Shown: one piece after another, positions 23,601 to 33,764 of the stretch
Layout of the letters: each line of letters opens with the position of its first letter
How positions within the stretch are numbered: position 1 is the stretch's first letter
Assembly: GCA_020740775.1 (NCBI GenBank)
Contig: JAHEWK010000028.1
Location: 248,001 to 312,000, forward strand
Reading direction: 5' to 3'
DNA from: Ilyonectria destructans
Lineage: Eukaryota > Ascomycota > Sordariomycetes > Hypocreales > Nectriaceae
Length of the DNA: 64,000 nt
The notes under the pieces: generated by a model
What the model was told of the DNA's origin: nothing
The model's input: only the letters and a program-made list of their open reading frames with translations
Database searches by the model: none
Position numbers and translations under genes: made by a program

Positions 23601-25360
23601 ATGCCTCGTCCTGAGCCTCATCGCCTAGCATTATTCTCCTTGGTCCCTTTAAACGAGCGAGCCAACGCAGTGCTCGCCCACCAGAGCAACCAGCACCTCG
23701 TGTCGTGGCTGAAGGACGGTACCCTTGCTCTCGACATTGGCCATATCCGCCCAATGTCGGGAGGTAACGTTACTTTGGCTACACTGGGACGGAACGGCGA
23801 TGTGATAGTGGAAGGCTCCAGCATCGCGAAGATCCAATGCTCGTTCGAGATCGAGATAGACACTCAAGTCATCATGTTCTACGACAGATCGCACGGTCAA
23901 ACGAGTCAGGTCTTTGGCGACAACGCTACACCATTCGAGTATGGACGCCTTCGTAAAGTCGTCGTGCAGGAGAAGGTCAACACTATCATTGGCATGGGCG
24001 GTGTCGGGCGGAACCTCGTGCAGTTCGAAGTGAAATGGCATTGCCGTCCTGATGACACAATGGAGAGGGTGAAGGACCGAGAGAGTGGGCCCCTCGCAGA
24101 GAATCCCCGCCTCGCGCGTACGATGGATGAAATGGACACAGTTCTGCCGTCTCGAAGGGAGACCCGAATCCACACGCCGGGACTCCAAATGCCGAAGACG
24201 AGATACGCGACGATAGGAGATAGCCTCGGATCTGGACAGTTTGGAATAGTATATAAAGCCGTCAACCTGGACACAGGCAAGCTCATGGCTGTCAAAATAA
24301 TGGAGCGGCCCGCCGGGCCAGCACAACAAGAGTGGATGAAATTGAAGCGCGAGGTAGAAATCCTTTCCAGAATCAGCCACGTAAGTGAGGCCACTTCACA
24401 GCTCTGATACATAGTGGGTATTGATCTCAATGTTAGGACCATATTGTTGACTACATCTCGTCGCAGGGTTGGGACCAGCCCGATGTGGAAATCTTCATGG
24501 GTCTAAAAGAGGGTACCCTACAGTCGTTAATCGGCAGCAAGTGCTCCGTCCCCATTACCGACCTTGCCCACACCGTCTTACATCATATGCTCCAAGCGAT
24601 CGATTGTCTTGCAATAGGGGGCATTATCCATCGAGATGTCAAACCTGAGAATATTCTCTACGTATCTCATCAAGGCCAATATCACTTCCAGCTCGGGGAC
24701 TTTGGCTTTAGTCACCGGGCTGTTTTTGCGGCGACTTTTGCGGGCAGCCCACTTTACATGGCTCCGGAGATGTTTCGAGGAGGGAAGCAGACACACAAAG
24801 TAGATGTCTGGTCACTCTACGTCACGATGTTGTGGACGCTAGATGTGGAAGGGTTCCGTGAGGTATCGAACAGGCTGACCAACCATGGTGAAGCCCAGAA
24901 GGTGATTTTGTCAGCAGCAGCAACCCCGAAGGTGGACGTCATTCGGGAAATGGCAAGGGTCAAACCAGAAGAGCGCGCTTCTGCAGCACAAATGCTTGTC
25001 AAGTGCTACAATGGGCAAGGACTCACCACACCACAAAACCAGATTCCACCTCTCATCAGCCCCGCAAAAGCCGACAGCAAAGCTCCAGCTGCAGCTGCCC
25101 GCGCGTCGACGAGACCAGCGCAACCGAGAGATTTCCGAAGGAACACGAATCCGTTTGCAGCCGCAGGCGAACTCCGCGTTGAGAAGGCTCGGTTTCCTCG
25201 GACACAACGAATACGGCCAATTGGTCCGGTGACCGAAAAGCGTCGTGGCCAGGCACTCGGTCCCAGGACCCCAGTGAAACGTCCAGTTCCTGGCAGTTTC
25301 CCCGGCGATACCATCGACACTTCGACAGAACACTCTAGCGGCCAAGATTTATTTGAATAA
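23601..25360 (+). CDS. FHA-domain serine/threonine protein kinase
   Basis: Exon 1 (23601-24380) and exon 2 (24437-25360) join in phase 0 across a 56-nt GT-AG intron, giving 567 residues. Residues about 45-130 resemble an FHA fold (GRNGDVIV, SSIAKIQCSFEI), a phosphothreonine-binding module. The kinase domain follows: glycine loop GSGQFGIVYK (210-219), ATP lysine K232 (MAVKIM), catalytic HRDVKPEN (325-332), DFG (348-350) and APE (369-371), then KVDVWSL. All catalytic residues are present, so it is probably active. The C-terminal 130 residues are Ala/Pro/Arg-rich and look disordered. FHA plus kinase resembles checkpoint kinases of the Rad53/Chk2 kind in layout, but fungi also have expanded FHA-kinase families in accessory DNA, which fits better here. 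FHA and kinase relics lie just downstream on the other strand. Confidence 0.88.
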
Positions 25361-25369
25361 GTCATGCAA

Positions 25370-25640
25370 GGCCTGCGAACAGACCTCTCAACTGGTCACA
25401 CAGCGACTTGGCCACGGCGTTGTAAACTTGGTCCCAGATAAGCGCATCGTCTGGATTTTCAGCGAGGGCTGCATTTAGGAGATGCTTGGTGCTGTTGCTT
25501 GGGTGTTAGTACCTCCTGACTCGTAGAAGCTGTCTTTGGATCAGACTCAAAGCATGCTGAGGCTGCTGAGCGGCAGGCGTCTCGGGAACGAAAGGGTTGT
25601 TCTTGGCAGTGCTCAGGTCATCGAGTCTCTCATCTTTGAG
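25370..25640 (-). pseudogene. Relic of a fungal kinase-type gene, N-terminal part
   Basis: On the minus strand about 25640-25500 gives LSTAKNNPFVPETPA, and in a shifted frame about 25480-25361 gives KHLLNAALAENPDDALIWDQ and VYNAVAKSL, then a stop. The ENPDDALIWDQVYNAV block recalls, from memory, the region before the kinase domain of fungal FunK1-type kinases. No kinase motifs follow. It is a short frameshifted remnant; the assignment is tentative. Confidence 0.35.
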
Positions 25641-25955
25641 ATCAGTCGAGTCTGTTGATCACATAAGAGCTTTCCCTCAAGTAGGCAGATTTGAGTGGCC
25701 GTGTTTGGTTCGCATTAGTGGGCACACCTCCCCTTGTTCCCGGGCGGAATAGACTGGTGTGTGTGCGCGGCCGTTCCTTGTACTGTGCCTCAACACTCAC
25801 AACATTCACAGAGTTGTGCAGTGAGGGTGCCTCTTCGAAGGGCACACGTTGGACTGGTTCTGTTCCTGGTCGCCCTGGTATCGAGGAATACTATTTTCGC
25901 CTGGTGCCAAACCTTCCAATTTGAGATGAACTCTCTACAGCCGGACCGGCGACTT

Positions 25956-26545
25956 CTAACATAGATAAGACGTGAGAAAAGCCTCCTCGCAAGAACTCTT
26001 GGACACAGGTGCCAATCCAGAAAGGCCGTCATGGAGGAACCAGTATTGTTCTGTTACGGCATCACAATTTGTACCACGAATGTGTCGGAATTTCTTCCCA
26101 GGTAACAATACCCAAATCACCCTGTCATAACTACCTTCAGTGAATAAGAACGGGATTCGCATTATGCAATTCCATTTCACGGCGTCGCTGAAGTAGTCTT
26201 CTCCGATGTCGCGGGTCACTCTCGAGTGACGCGGTCAGCACGCGCCCGCGGCCCCTGTATTCGCGTCCTGCCACCGTACTCTACCATCACTCTGGTCTAG
26301 CCTATCATGAATCTCAACGCTAAACCCCAACACCTTGTCAACATCCTCGCTTGACTTCTTGTCTCGGCCCAGTTTCATCGATACATGGTTGGGAATGCTT
26401 TATTTCCCCCGTGTTCCTTTCAATATTCTTAGTATCCACCCAGGAACCATTCGTTGAGAAGTCATCAATCACAATCTTGCTCAAAGAGCCCGTGCAACCC
26501 ACTCGCAGAATAGCCCCGCTGTTGTGAATGGCATTTTGACATGAT
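25956..26545 (-). pseudogene. FHA-domain protein relic
   Basis: Minus-strand translation of about 26540-26400 gives NAIHNSGAILRVG then IVIDDFSTNGSWVDTKNIER. This has the FHA signature of a Ser-Thr-Asn-Gly turn followed by a strand. After a frameshift the next block reads KLGRDKKSSEDVDKVLGFSVEIHD. A further open frame at 26219-25956 (MTRDIGEDYFSDAVKW) may be the next part of the same gene. Stops and shifts make it non-functional. Its position next to the intact FHA-kinase suggests a decayed relative. Confidence 0.5.
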
Positions 26546-28092
26546 GTCTGTTGGGAGGTGCGCGCATTTAAATGGTGCGCTTCATTCGTCTTAAATCATC
26601 AATATGCCTGCTGCCGTCATCTCTGGAACGCCGCTACGGTCGCCGGGAGAAACTATGCAAAGGACACAAAGAGCAAGGAGATAGCGAGAGTGCGCGTTGC
26701 AAACGAGTGGGCAACGCCATCTTGGCTCGTCTTGCGACCGTTTCGGGTCAGACTGAGAACACTGCAGATTCTGTCGCGGCAGCAGCAGCGTCTACCGTTC
26801 ACATTGGAAAACACGTGCGCACTTGCCATACATGCTCTGTGAGGTACATGTACTGCCCACTAGGGTACATCTCCCGTACCATGCGATGGAGTCTATCTCT
26901 GGAACACAGGGTACCCGGTGGTTAATTGCTTTTGCGGATGCATGGAGAAAAGCGCGTCGACGCGAACGCGTTGATAGCTGCCGCCTCAGCTATCAATCAG
27001 GACCGTACAATTGACCAGTCGTACAGTATAGTGTGTTTCACCGAGGTGTGGATATTTACACCTGAGCCTAGGCAATCTTTTTAGTGCGTTTGCACATTCT
27101 GGTGCGATGACATGGCCACTCAGGTGGGGGACAGTAAACATGGCACACCAAAAGCACAATAGCCACATCCACGACTAATGCAGCATTGAATTCCTCCCAA
27201 ACCGCCTTATAAAACATAGGAAAAAAGTATAGGGCACTATTCCATTTACTCAATCTACGTAATCTAGTTTCTCTGCTCTTTTTAAAAGAAGGCATCGCCT
27301 AGTGAGTATAAAGCTAACCTTTGGTGTGCCATGTTTTCTGTCCCCCGCATTGGCCACTCTACATAGTGCGTTTACACTTTCTGGTGCGCTTGCACTCTGC
27401 ATACAGTAGTGCACCGGATTGTGGGCTGGCATGGAACGATTCCGCCAATCGGCCCTATGGAAGGGACTTTAGGCAGCCACCCCAAAGGTGCAGTCCCAAA
27501 ACGGGGCCCCATGCACATTTGTGTCGGGGAAAGCATTGATTGAGGTTGAGCACGTTGAGCATGCACGCCAGTCGGACGACTCATTGTCTCGGGGACATTA
27601 TCAGCCAACCATTAGCCGCTCACACAGTTTGCGGGGTAATACACCTGGCGGTGGCTGCCTTCTTGGGTCGTCCCGACCAAGTGTCAGTACACGTTGTGTT
27701 GATTTCATGCTGGGTTCACGCAAGCGTGAAGGAGGACGGTATTCTGCAAGTGGGCATGGATGACTCGACCATGCGTTGGCAGAGGTTTTCGGTAAGCTTT
27801 GTGACAATGTGCTTGAACGAGAGTGAACCCCACAGTATCGCAACTCTCCCACCGATGTGATAAGGCTCTCGGCAGCAACACAGATGGAATTGTACTTTAG
27901 GTAGCCACCCATCCAGTTCGAGCGTGATGACACGAAAGAACCAACTCGAAGACACCAATCCCCGACATCTACGAACACCGTAATTAACCGATATTTTATA
28001 TAGTTACTTGTTACCTCAAGTCCCTTTTTGAAACTCTACAACCTTTGTTCAACTCACCTGCTATTATCTCCAACAAGCACCAATCCACCACG
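26546..28092. other. Gene-poor stretch with repeats
   Basis: No supported gene in about 1.5 kb. It contains the paired repeat at 27082-27388, described separately, and the promoter of the gene at 28093. Confidence 0.5.
27082..27388. repeat. Paired inverted and direct repeats
   Basis: A block of about 40 bp at 27113-27152 (tggccact...gtgggggacag...catggcacaccaaa) recurs inverted at 27320-27356. A different block of about 25 bp (tagtgcgttt-r-cac-w-ttctggtgcg) at 27082-27106 recurs in direct orientation at 27364-27388. This mixed arrangement suggests two copies of one sequence, one of them rearranged. It does not look like a simple terminal-inverted-repeat element. Confidence 0.6.
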
Positions 28093-28997
28093 ATGGCTGC
28101 CGCAGCCGTTGCCTCCATCGATCCTCTGGCCGTCCCGGACCTTGGGCAGCCTCTTGACCGGGGTGATCTGGACGCCTCCCGCCTCACGTGAGTCCAATGC
28201 TGCCATCCATACCAACCTGTAGACCTAGTGCGTGCTGACTTGTTGTCTCCCATCGCAGGTACAATGAACTTCCCTATATTGACGACCAGCCCGCGCTCCA
28301 ATACAAAGGACATGTCAAGGCCCTACTCAACATCATTGACCGCTACTCTATGGGTCAGTACTTCGGCGTCCACTCTGCCCATCGCCATGACAAGATCCCC
28401 CTCGGCACAGTTCGCCTTGAGAGAGACTTGGGCATTGGGGAGTCCACGTGGACCAAGGCCACTGCGATCGAGAATGTCGACCTCGGCAACATACACGCAA
28501 CGGCCTTCAAGTTCACCCAGAACGCCTTGGTTGCCTTCGAGTTCGCCGAGGGTCCTTCGCCTACTGCCGGAATAAATATTGCTCCCCAGTTCCTCCGCGA
28601 CATTGCCACGTATCTTGCCGAGAACGATATTACCAACCAGGTGGTCCTCGAGGTCAAGGACTTTGCCAAGCGCGATGCAAAGGGCTTCGAGCCCACTGCC
28701 GAGATAGAGATCCAGTGGGGCAAGACAGAAGCCTTCACCGTCGTCTTGCCCATCTCCGCCCGGGCCGAGGCCAGTCGGGGCATCGCAACCTTAACCCCGA
28801 CGGGCTGGAACCTCCGCCATGTTGCCCGGGGCACTGCCCCAAGCGATCCTGACCCTGAGCCGGCCGGTGAACATTATGAAAAGGTTGTTGTGGGGCCCAA
28901 GAAGGACACTCACAAAGTCATCTACACCAGTGCCGCACCTGTTACCCCCGATCTGCTGCGTCAGGCGCTCGCTGAACTTGGATTCATCAAGGCCTGA
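28093..28997 (+). CDS. Conserved-looking hypothetical protein
   Basis: Exon 1 (28093-28187) and exon 2 (28259-28997) join across a 71-nt GT-AG intron with a gctgac branch-like site; the split codon becomes Thr. The product has 277 residues and starts MAAAAVASIDPLAVPDLG. Segments such as RYSMGQYFGVHSAHRHD, NVDLGNIHATAFKFT and EFAEGPSPTAGINIAPQ are compact and non-repetitive. This favours a real globular protein, and codon use is clearly coding (C/G third positions). I see no signal peptide or membrane helix and recognise no family. The ATG is preceded by an A/C-rich leader. Confidence 0.7.
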
Positions 28998-29834
28998 TTA
29001 CCTACGCCAATAGCACCCGTGCTTTAGAGGTGAGGTGAGTGTCGGCATACGGGTACATATCTCTGCTCTCTGAAGTCACACTCTTTTCTTGTAGGGCTAG
29101 TGGTATAAGGATCATTCACATTTGTTCTTTCACTTGTTGCTTCCGCTTTATCATCTTGTTCAATCTACTTTAGCCGTTACAACAACCCAAACTGCCTTAA
29201 TTAGTAAAGGGTAGCTTATCTCCCGAACATTTTCTTAATAGCCTCTCTGCCGTAGACATCCTAGCTCGTCAGGATCACCCTGGTTCGCCCAACTCACCGA
29301 GGATGATACCCTTAAAGCGGCAAGGCTGGGTGAACCCTGAGGAAGCTCTGAACACAAATCTCATGGTATTTGGTGCCATTCCCATGGTGGTTGTGCAGCG
29401 AGTCATTCCCTGAAACATCAAACTAAGCATACTCAATCTCCAACGAAGCCATGAGCTGCGCCAGCACGGGAATTGGGTGATGTCATCAAGAGAGAGACGT
29501 CCTCCGCTTCTAGCTCTTTAAGCACTCCATTGCTCCCAAAGTCTCGCCAACTAAGCTCTGCCGATACCTCCGATTAGCTGGTCTATCGAGGGGGTGGCCC
29601 ATCCCGTCCTGACTTGTATCCGAGGTAATCCCGCTGGCAATGTAGCTGATAGTTGGGCGCAGCTGATCGCGCTGCGATATAACGATATCAGGGACAACAC
29701 GGACTTATCCCAGGCGGCTACTAGTAGCGGCGAGAGCCACCAGTAGTTGCTACGAGTAGCCGCCCTTGCCGACGTAGCCAATAGTAGCTGCTACTGGGAA
29801 TAACATCCCTCACAGCTATAGGCGGCTAGCAGTC
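28998..29834. other. Intergenic DNA
   Basis: No supported gene. A stretch near 29715-29800 repeats tagtagc/gctactg words in both orientations. Confidence 0.4.
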
Positions 29835-30137
29835 TCATGCTGACCCACTCTTATTTCCAACACAACGTAGTGGTGTGTCGCCATCCTTATCCTTCGCCTC
29901 GACAGCGGCGCCTTTCTCCACCAACAGCCTCACCACGGCCTCGTGCCCGTTGCTTGAGGCTGAGTGCATTGGCGTCCACCCTTTGTTACTTGGACTAGTG
30001 AGATAGGCCAGTTTCGGACACACTGACTCCGTTTCCGTCCACCCCACATATGACGTAACTTTCAACATGTCGCGGTACGTCTCGGGATGTGTGAGCCCGG
30101 TCGCTGGATGATCAGGTGATAGACTCCGGCTATGCAA
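29835..30137 (-). pseudogene. Ankyrin-repeat fragment
   Basis: The minus-strand frame contains one good ankyrin repeat, NKGWTPMHSASSNGHEAVV followed by RLLVEKGAAVEAKDKDGDTPL, and then stops. There is no convincing start and only about one and a third repeats remain. It is therefore a truncated piece of an ankyrin protein or a displaced exon. It lies directly behind the stop of the phosphotransferase-like gene, in the same orientation. Confidence 0.55.
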
Positions 30138-30143
30138 TTGCCA

Positions 30144-31238
30144 TTAGTGCCCAGTTGAAGCCCAGAGCCTTAGAGTAACTGCCTCGAGGTACTTCAAGTT
30201 AAAGCTACCCTCACTAACGGGAACCTGGTCCTCAGCATTCACATACACAAACCCATTATCCAGGAAGATGCCAACTAATCTCGCATCTTCAATACGGTCC
30301 TTCTGCTCCGGAGAAACTGGTCCCATAGCGGAATAAAAGGCCTTCCAGAACAGGTCCCGGAGCCCCCCTTGGTTGGCATGGTAGCGCCAGCCGTCCTCTC
30401 TTGTGCGGATCCCGAGTAGGGTCTCAAGGCCCCCGAGCGACGTCCCAAACGGACCAATGGTGGTATCCTTCCAATCGCAGATGCCCGTTATGCGACCCGT
30501 CTCCCGGTGCACGTGGATGTTGTTCTCTAGGAGGTCAGTGTGGTTGGGAACAAGCGGCCAGTCTTCGGCAAAGAGCCCCGGGAGATTGGAGATGAGGCGC
30601 TTTAGCGTTGGGCGAAATCGCTCGGGAAGCCCCCGGGAGAGCTGCGAGAGTCGCGACGAGTAGTCGGAGTACAGCTCCTTGCGGCTTGGGGACACCATCG
30701 ATGCCGGCGTGTTGTGCCACGCCGAGGCGAAGAAGCTGCATCGGCAAAGTCAGCTGTGCGGTTTCCTCGACGTCAGAGGGGAGAGAGCAGGGGACGTGGG
30801 TGTGGTATCGACGGACCTGGCAAAGTCTTGTAGGGTTTGTCTTAGGAGGTAGCAGTGATTCCCGTGTAGCTGGTCCAGGGCAAGATACACGGAGACCCCG
30901 CCCACATTGCCCATCGTATAGATGTGGAGCTTGCCCAGGCTGCCAGAGTCCCAGTGGCGTGGCACGAAGCGCCCGTAGGTTTGTTCTATGCATCGGAGGA
31001 AGTCGAGGTCTAGGGAAGAGTCGCTAGCGCGATATTGGACGACACATTCCCCAACGTCGTCATCGGGCACGACGGTGTAGCTAGTTGAGCCTTGTACAGG
31101 TGCTGGGCGGACACGCCGGCCTAGAATCTGTTCAGCGGTTTGGTTGCATTGTTCCTGCGTTGTAGAGGCGTTGTCGGAAAAGAACTCCGCTATCTGGCGC
31201 CTCGATAGCTCTGCAATACGGGCCTGCATTGTGGCCAT
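30144..31238 (-). CDS. Aminoglycoside-phosphotransferase-like (APH) family protein
   Basis: Exon 1 (31238-30817) and exon 2 (30735-30144) join across an 81-nt GT-AG intron; the split codon becomes Ser. The result is a continuous 337-residue protein. The C-terminal half has the kinase-like catalytic motif NHTDLLENNIHV (the Brenner-type H-x-D-x4-N pattern) and the following ICDWKDTTIGP, where Asp would coordinate metal. This is the APH/choline-kinase fold, which phosphorylates small molecules. In fungi the physiological substrate is usually unknown and resistance should not be assumed. The N-terminal lobe (YTVVPDDDVGECVVQYR) is consistent with the nucleotide-binding part. No membrane segment is seen. 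Confidence 0.8.
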
Positions 31239-32991
31239 TGTGTGTTATTGCAAGAATTGGGTACGGCTAAGATTGTGAGGTTATGGTGGTGAAGAAGCCT
31301 CCAGGGGTGGGCCGAAGTTGACACTCTGAAATGTGGGCCACGAAGTAACTGGCGGATAAAAGAAATGCCGAGGCGGTGGTGGAGCTATGTTTAGCGAACA
31401 GTTCCAAGCTCAACCTCAAGACATTATAGGCCTCCAATCAAAATGAAACGCAGATAAGCAGTGCAAATGCGCTCACCCGATCGTCAACATGCCGCGACAT
31501 AAATATAGATCTAAGAATAATAATACTTCTTTTTTTATGTTCTTTAGATAGTAAAGTATGTAATAAAATTGCATTTGGCTAAAAGAATTGATTGTGGCTT
31601 TGAAAACCTAAGTGCTGATTTCTCCTGGAGGAGATGGCTGGTCAAACGCCAAACGGCGTGGGCGAAGTGGGGCGCTAACGGATGAATATTCGGGGCTTGC
31701 TGTGGAATGGCGGCTAAAACCGAGTAGGAATAGAACCTGAACCTGAACCTGAACCTGTGTTCCATCTTTCCTACAAGCTTGATTGCACGAAGCCAGGCCA
31801 ATCTTGCACTCATCTGCCTCCACGTAAATCAATTTAACAGCATTTCCATCACTCTTACAAAACCTTTCCTCAAATACTCCTCACACGGTCCCGCAACCTA
31901 CTATCACCTGACACCAATATTCCAGCCGCCACCACCGGAAAAGTGAATTTCTCTTTTATTCGTACCGGATGGCGAATACAAACCCCACGATCGGTTTTCG
32001 TGTCGAGTGTCACAACCCAAATCTGGAATGTTACAACGCTCGCTTGCTCAACGGAAGTATCTTGCCCCGTGGCGTGCCGGCGGACCAAACTTGGGATAAC
32101 GTCGACGCACATCTATCATGGACCCATTAACCCACCCCCTTCGTTTCCTTCTTCACCTCGTGGGAGCGAGCTATACGATGGAGAGAGTGGCTGATACGGT
32201 CGAGAGGCGCAACCGATGTTGTAATCATCGCAGTTTGGCTGAAGGACAAACCCCAGGTCCACGATGCGCTCAAGCTAGCCACGACCCTCCGCTACTCGGA
32301 CCAACCACTCCATCCAAGACGACGCCTCTCTCACCACAGAGATGAGGTACTCGTATACGGTGGTATAGCCGCAGAAGAACACAGAATCCTTGCTTATTTT
32401 TGGGGAGATTCACCTTCGACTTGCATGGTTCCAATTGACCCTCTTCCATCGATGGAGTTGTTCGAAACAAGTTCGGCTGAGATCCCGGCCGATTACTTGG
32501 CGGGACGCCACGATCTGGGCCATGAGCTTAGCTTGGAATTACGCAGTCTATGCGGCGTCATTACGACTGGATGCTTCATATGACAGAAAATGGTATAAGA
32601 GTCGAAGCATATTTACCATTTTGCACGAAGGCATTTTATTTTAGAACATTGTAGCAAACTGGTTTTCGCTGTAAGATGTCAACTACCTCTCCTATCTAGG
32701 AACGGCTCATAAGTAATTGATAGATCGCGGTAACAGCTTCTCTTGTGCGTCTTTCTCACGACAAATATACATCCGGTTCGATCGCTTTCGTGATTATCGC
32801 CACGCCCTCTATAAAACCTCGTCCCGCTTGGAGCTGATGATGTTCATTTGCAATCAAGTCGATCCTTATGAACCAAATCCTTCTTGTAATACTGACATCT
32901 AAAAACTTATCGTAATGATCAGTTTCTGCCTGCCTGCGCCACCCACTGCTTGAACACTGGTAAATAGATCCAACCACGATATCCCTTCCCA
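31239..32991. other. Intergenic DNA with hexamer repeat
   Basis: No gene supported in about 1.75 kb. Four perfect copies of gaacct lie at 31733-31756. AT-rich DNA occurs near 31500-31560 and 32590-32720. Confidence 0.5.
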
Positions 32992-33489
32992 CTAGGATCC
33001 ATATGCCAGAAGCCAGAAGAGCTTGAGTAGCCGCGGGCATCGTAAGCGCTCCACCACATCTATCTCCTCAAGCGATTCCTGAATATACTCCGGGCCGGAC
33101 TCCTCCAACCCCTTCCATTCTTCCCAACCCATCAGTTTGAGAATATTCATACCAAGCTCATTTACGCCCGTCTCATTCTGCCTTCCACCAACCACTAAGC
33201 ATCCAACCGTAAATCGTTGAATTGTTTTGACCCAAGTACATCGCACCTCCTTATATAAAACGTCGTGACCTTCCCGTACCTCTACCTCGTTGCCGTATTC
33301 TGCATCCATCTTCTCGCGGTATGCCGTACGCCAGCAGAGCACCAGTGGAAACCGGCAGTGCTCACACCGCGCTCCTGGTCCGCCTCCCTTCGCCTTATAG
33401 TATCGAAACATCTTGGGCCACGGTGTAACATCCTTCAATAATAGGTCCTGCCAGATCCCGAACGGATTGCTTGTATGGGTTGGTAACAT
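32992..33489 (-). CDS. Small hypothetical protein with two CxxC-like pairs
   Basis: An ATG at 33489 opens 165 codons. It begins MLPTHTSNPFGIWQDLL. A CEHCRFPLVLC segment lies at about residues 42-52, followed by acidic and amphipathic helix-like sequence (EEWKGLEESGPEYIQESLEE). No family is recognised. Coding bias is moderate. It could be the 3' part of a larger gene. Confidence 0.45.
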   Translation of the reverse strand: MLPTHTSNPFGIWQDLLLKDVTPWPKMFRYYKAKGGGPGARCEHCRFPLVLCWRTAYREKMDAEYGNEVEVREGHDVLYKEVRCTWVKTIQRFTVGCLVVGGRQNETGVNELGMNILKLMGWEEWKGLEESGPEYIQESLEEIDVVERLRCPRLLKLFWLLAYGS

Positions 33490-33573
33490 CTCGTTGAGTA
33501 CTGCTTAACTTGTAAAGGACCAGCGGAGGACTCGACGGCCAAGACATAGAACTCTTATCGACAGCACCCTAGG

Positions 33574-33705
33574 TCCTACTCAGTAATGCATGATGGAAGT
33601 GCGCCGCTTTTCTGGAAACGAAATGAGGGGTAGAGATCTAAGGGCTGTGATTAGTGCAGAAGTGGAAATGCGGCGCACTTCCATCGTGCATTCCTGAGTG
33701 GTTAG
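33574..33705. mobile_element. Miniature element sharing Helitron ends
   Basis: About 130 bp with near-perfect terminal inverted repeats: left tactcagtaatgcatgatgg then aagtgcgccgc (33577-33607), right gcggcgcacttccatcgtgc then attcctgagt (33670-33699). The internal block (gtagagatctaagggctgtg then attagtgcagaagtgg) is almost identical to 44130-44165 at the right end of the large Helitron. The left arm with tctgga matches the Helitron left end near 38022-38044. It looks like an internally deleted, non-autonomous derivative of that Helitron. Confidence 0.75.
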
Positions 33706-33764
33706 CTATCCAATAGTTCTATTATCCAACTATATAGTCCCTAAACGCCCTTGACCTATTTAAC

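Noticed and set aside
30401..31027. Plus-strand frames over the APH-like gene
   Set aside because: They are shadows of the spliced minus-strand gene, which has the HxD...N catalytic motif.
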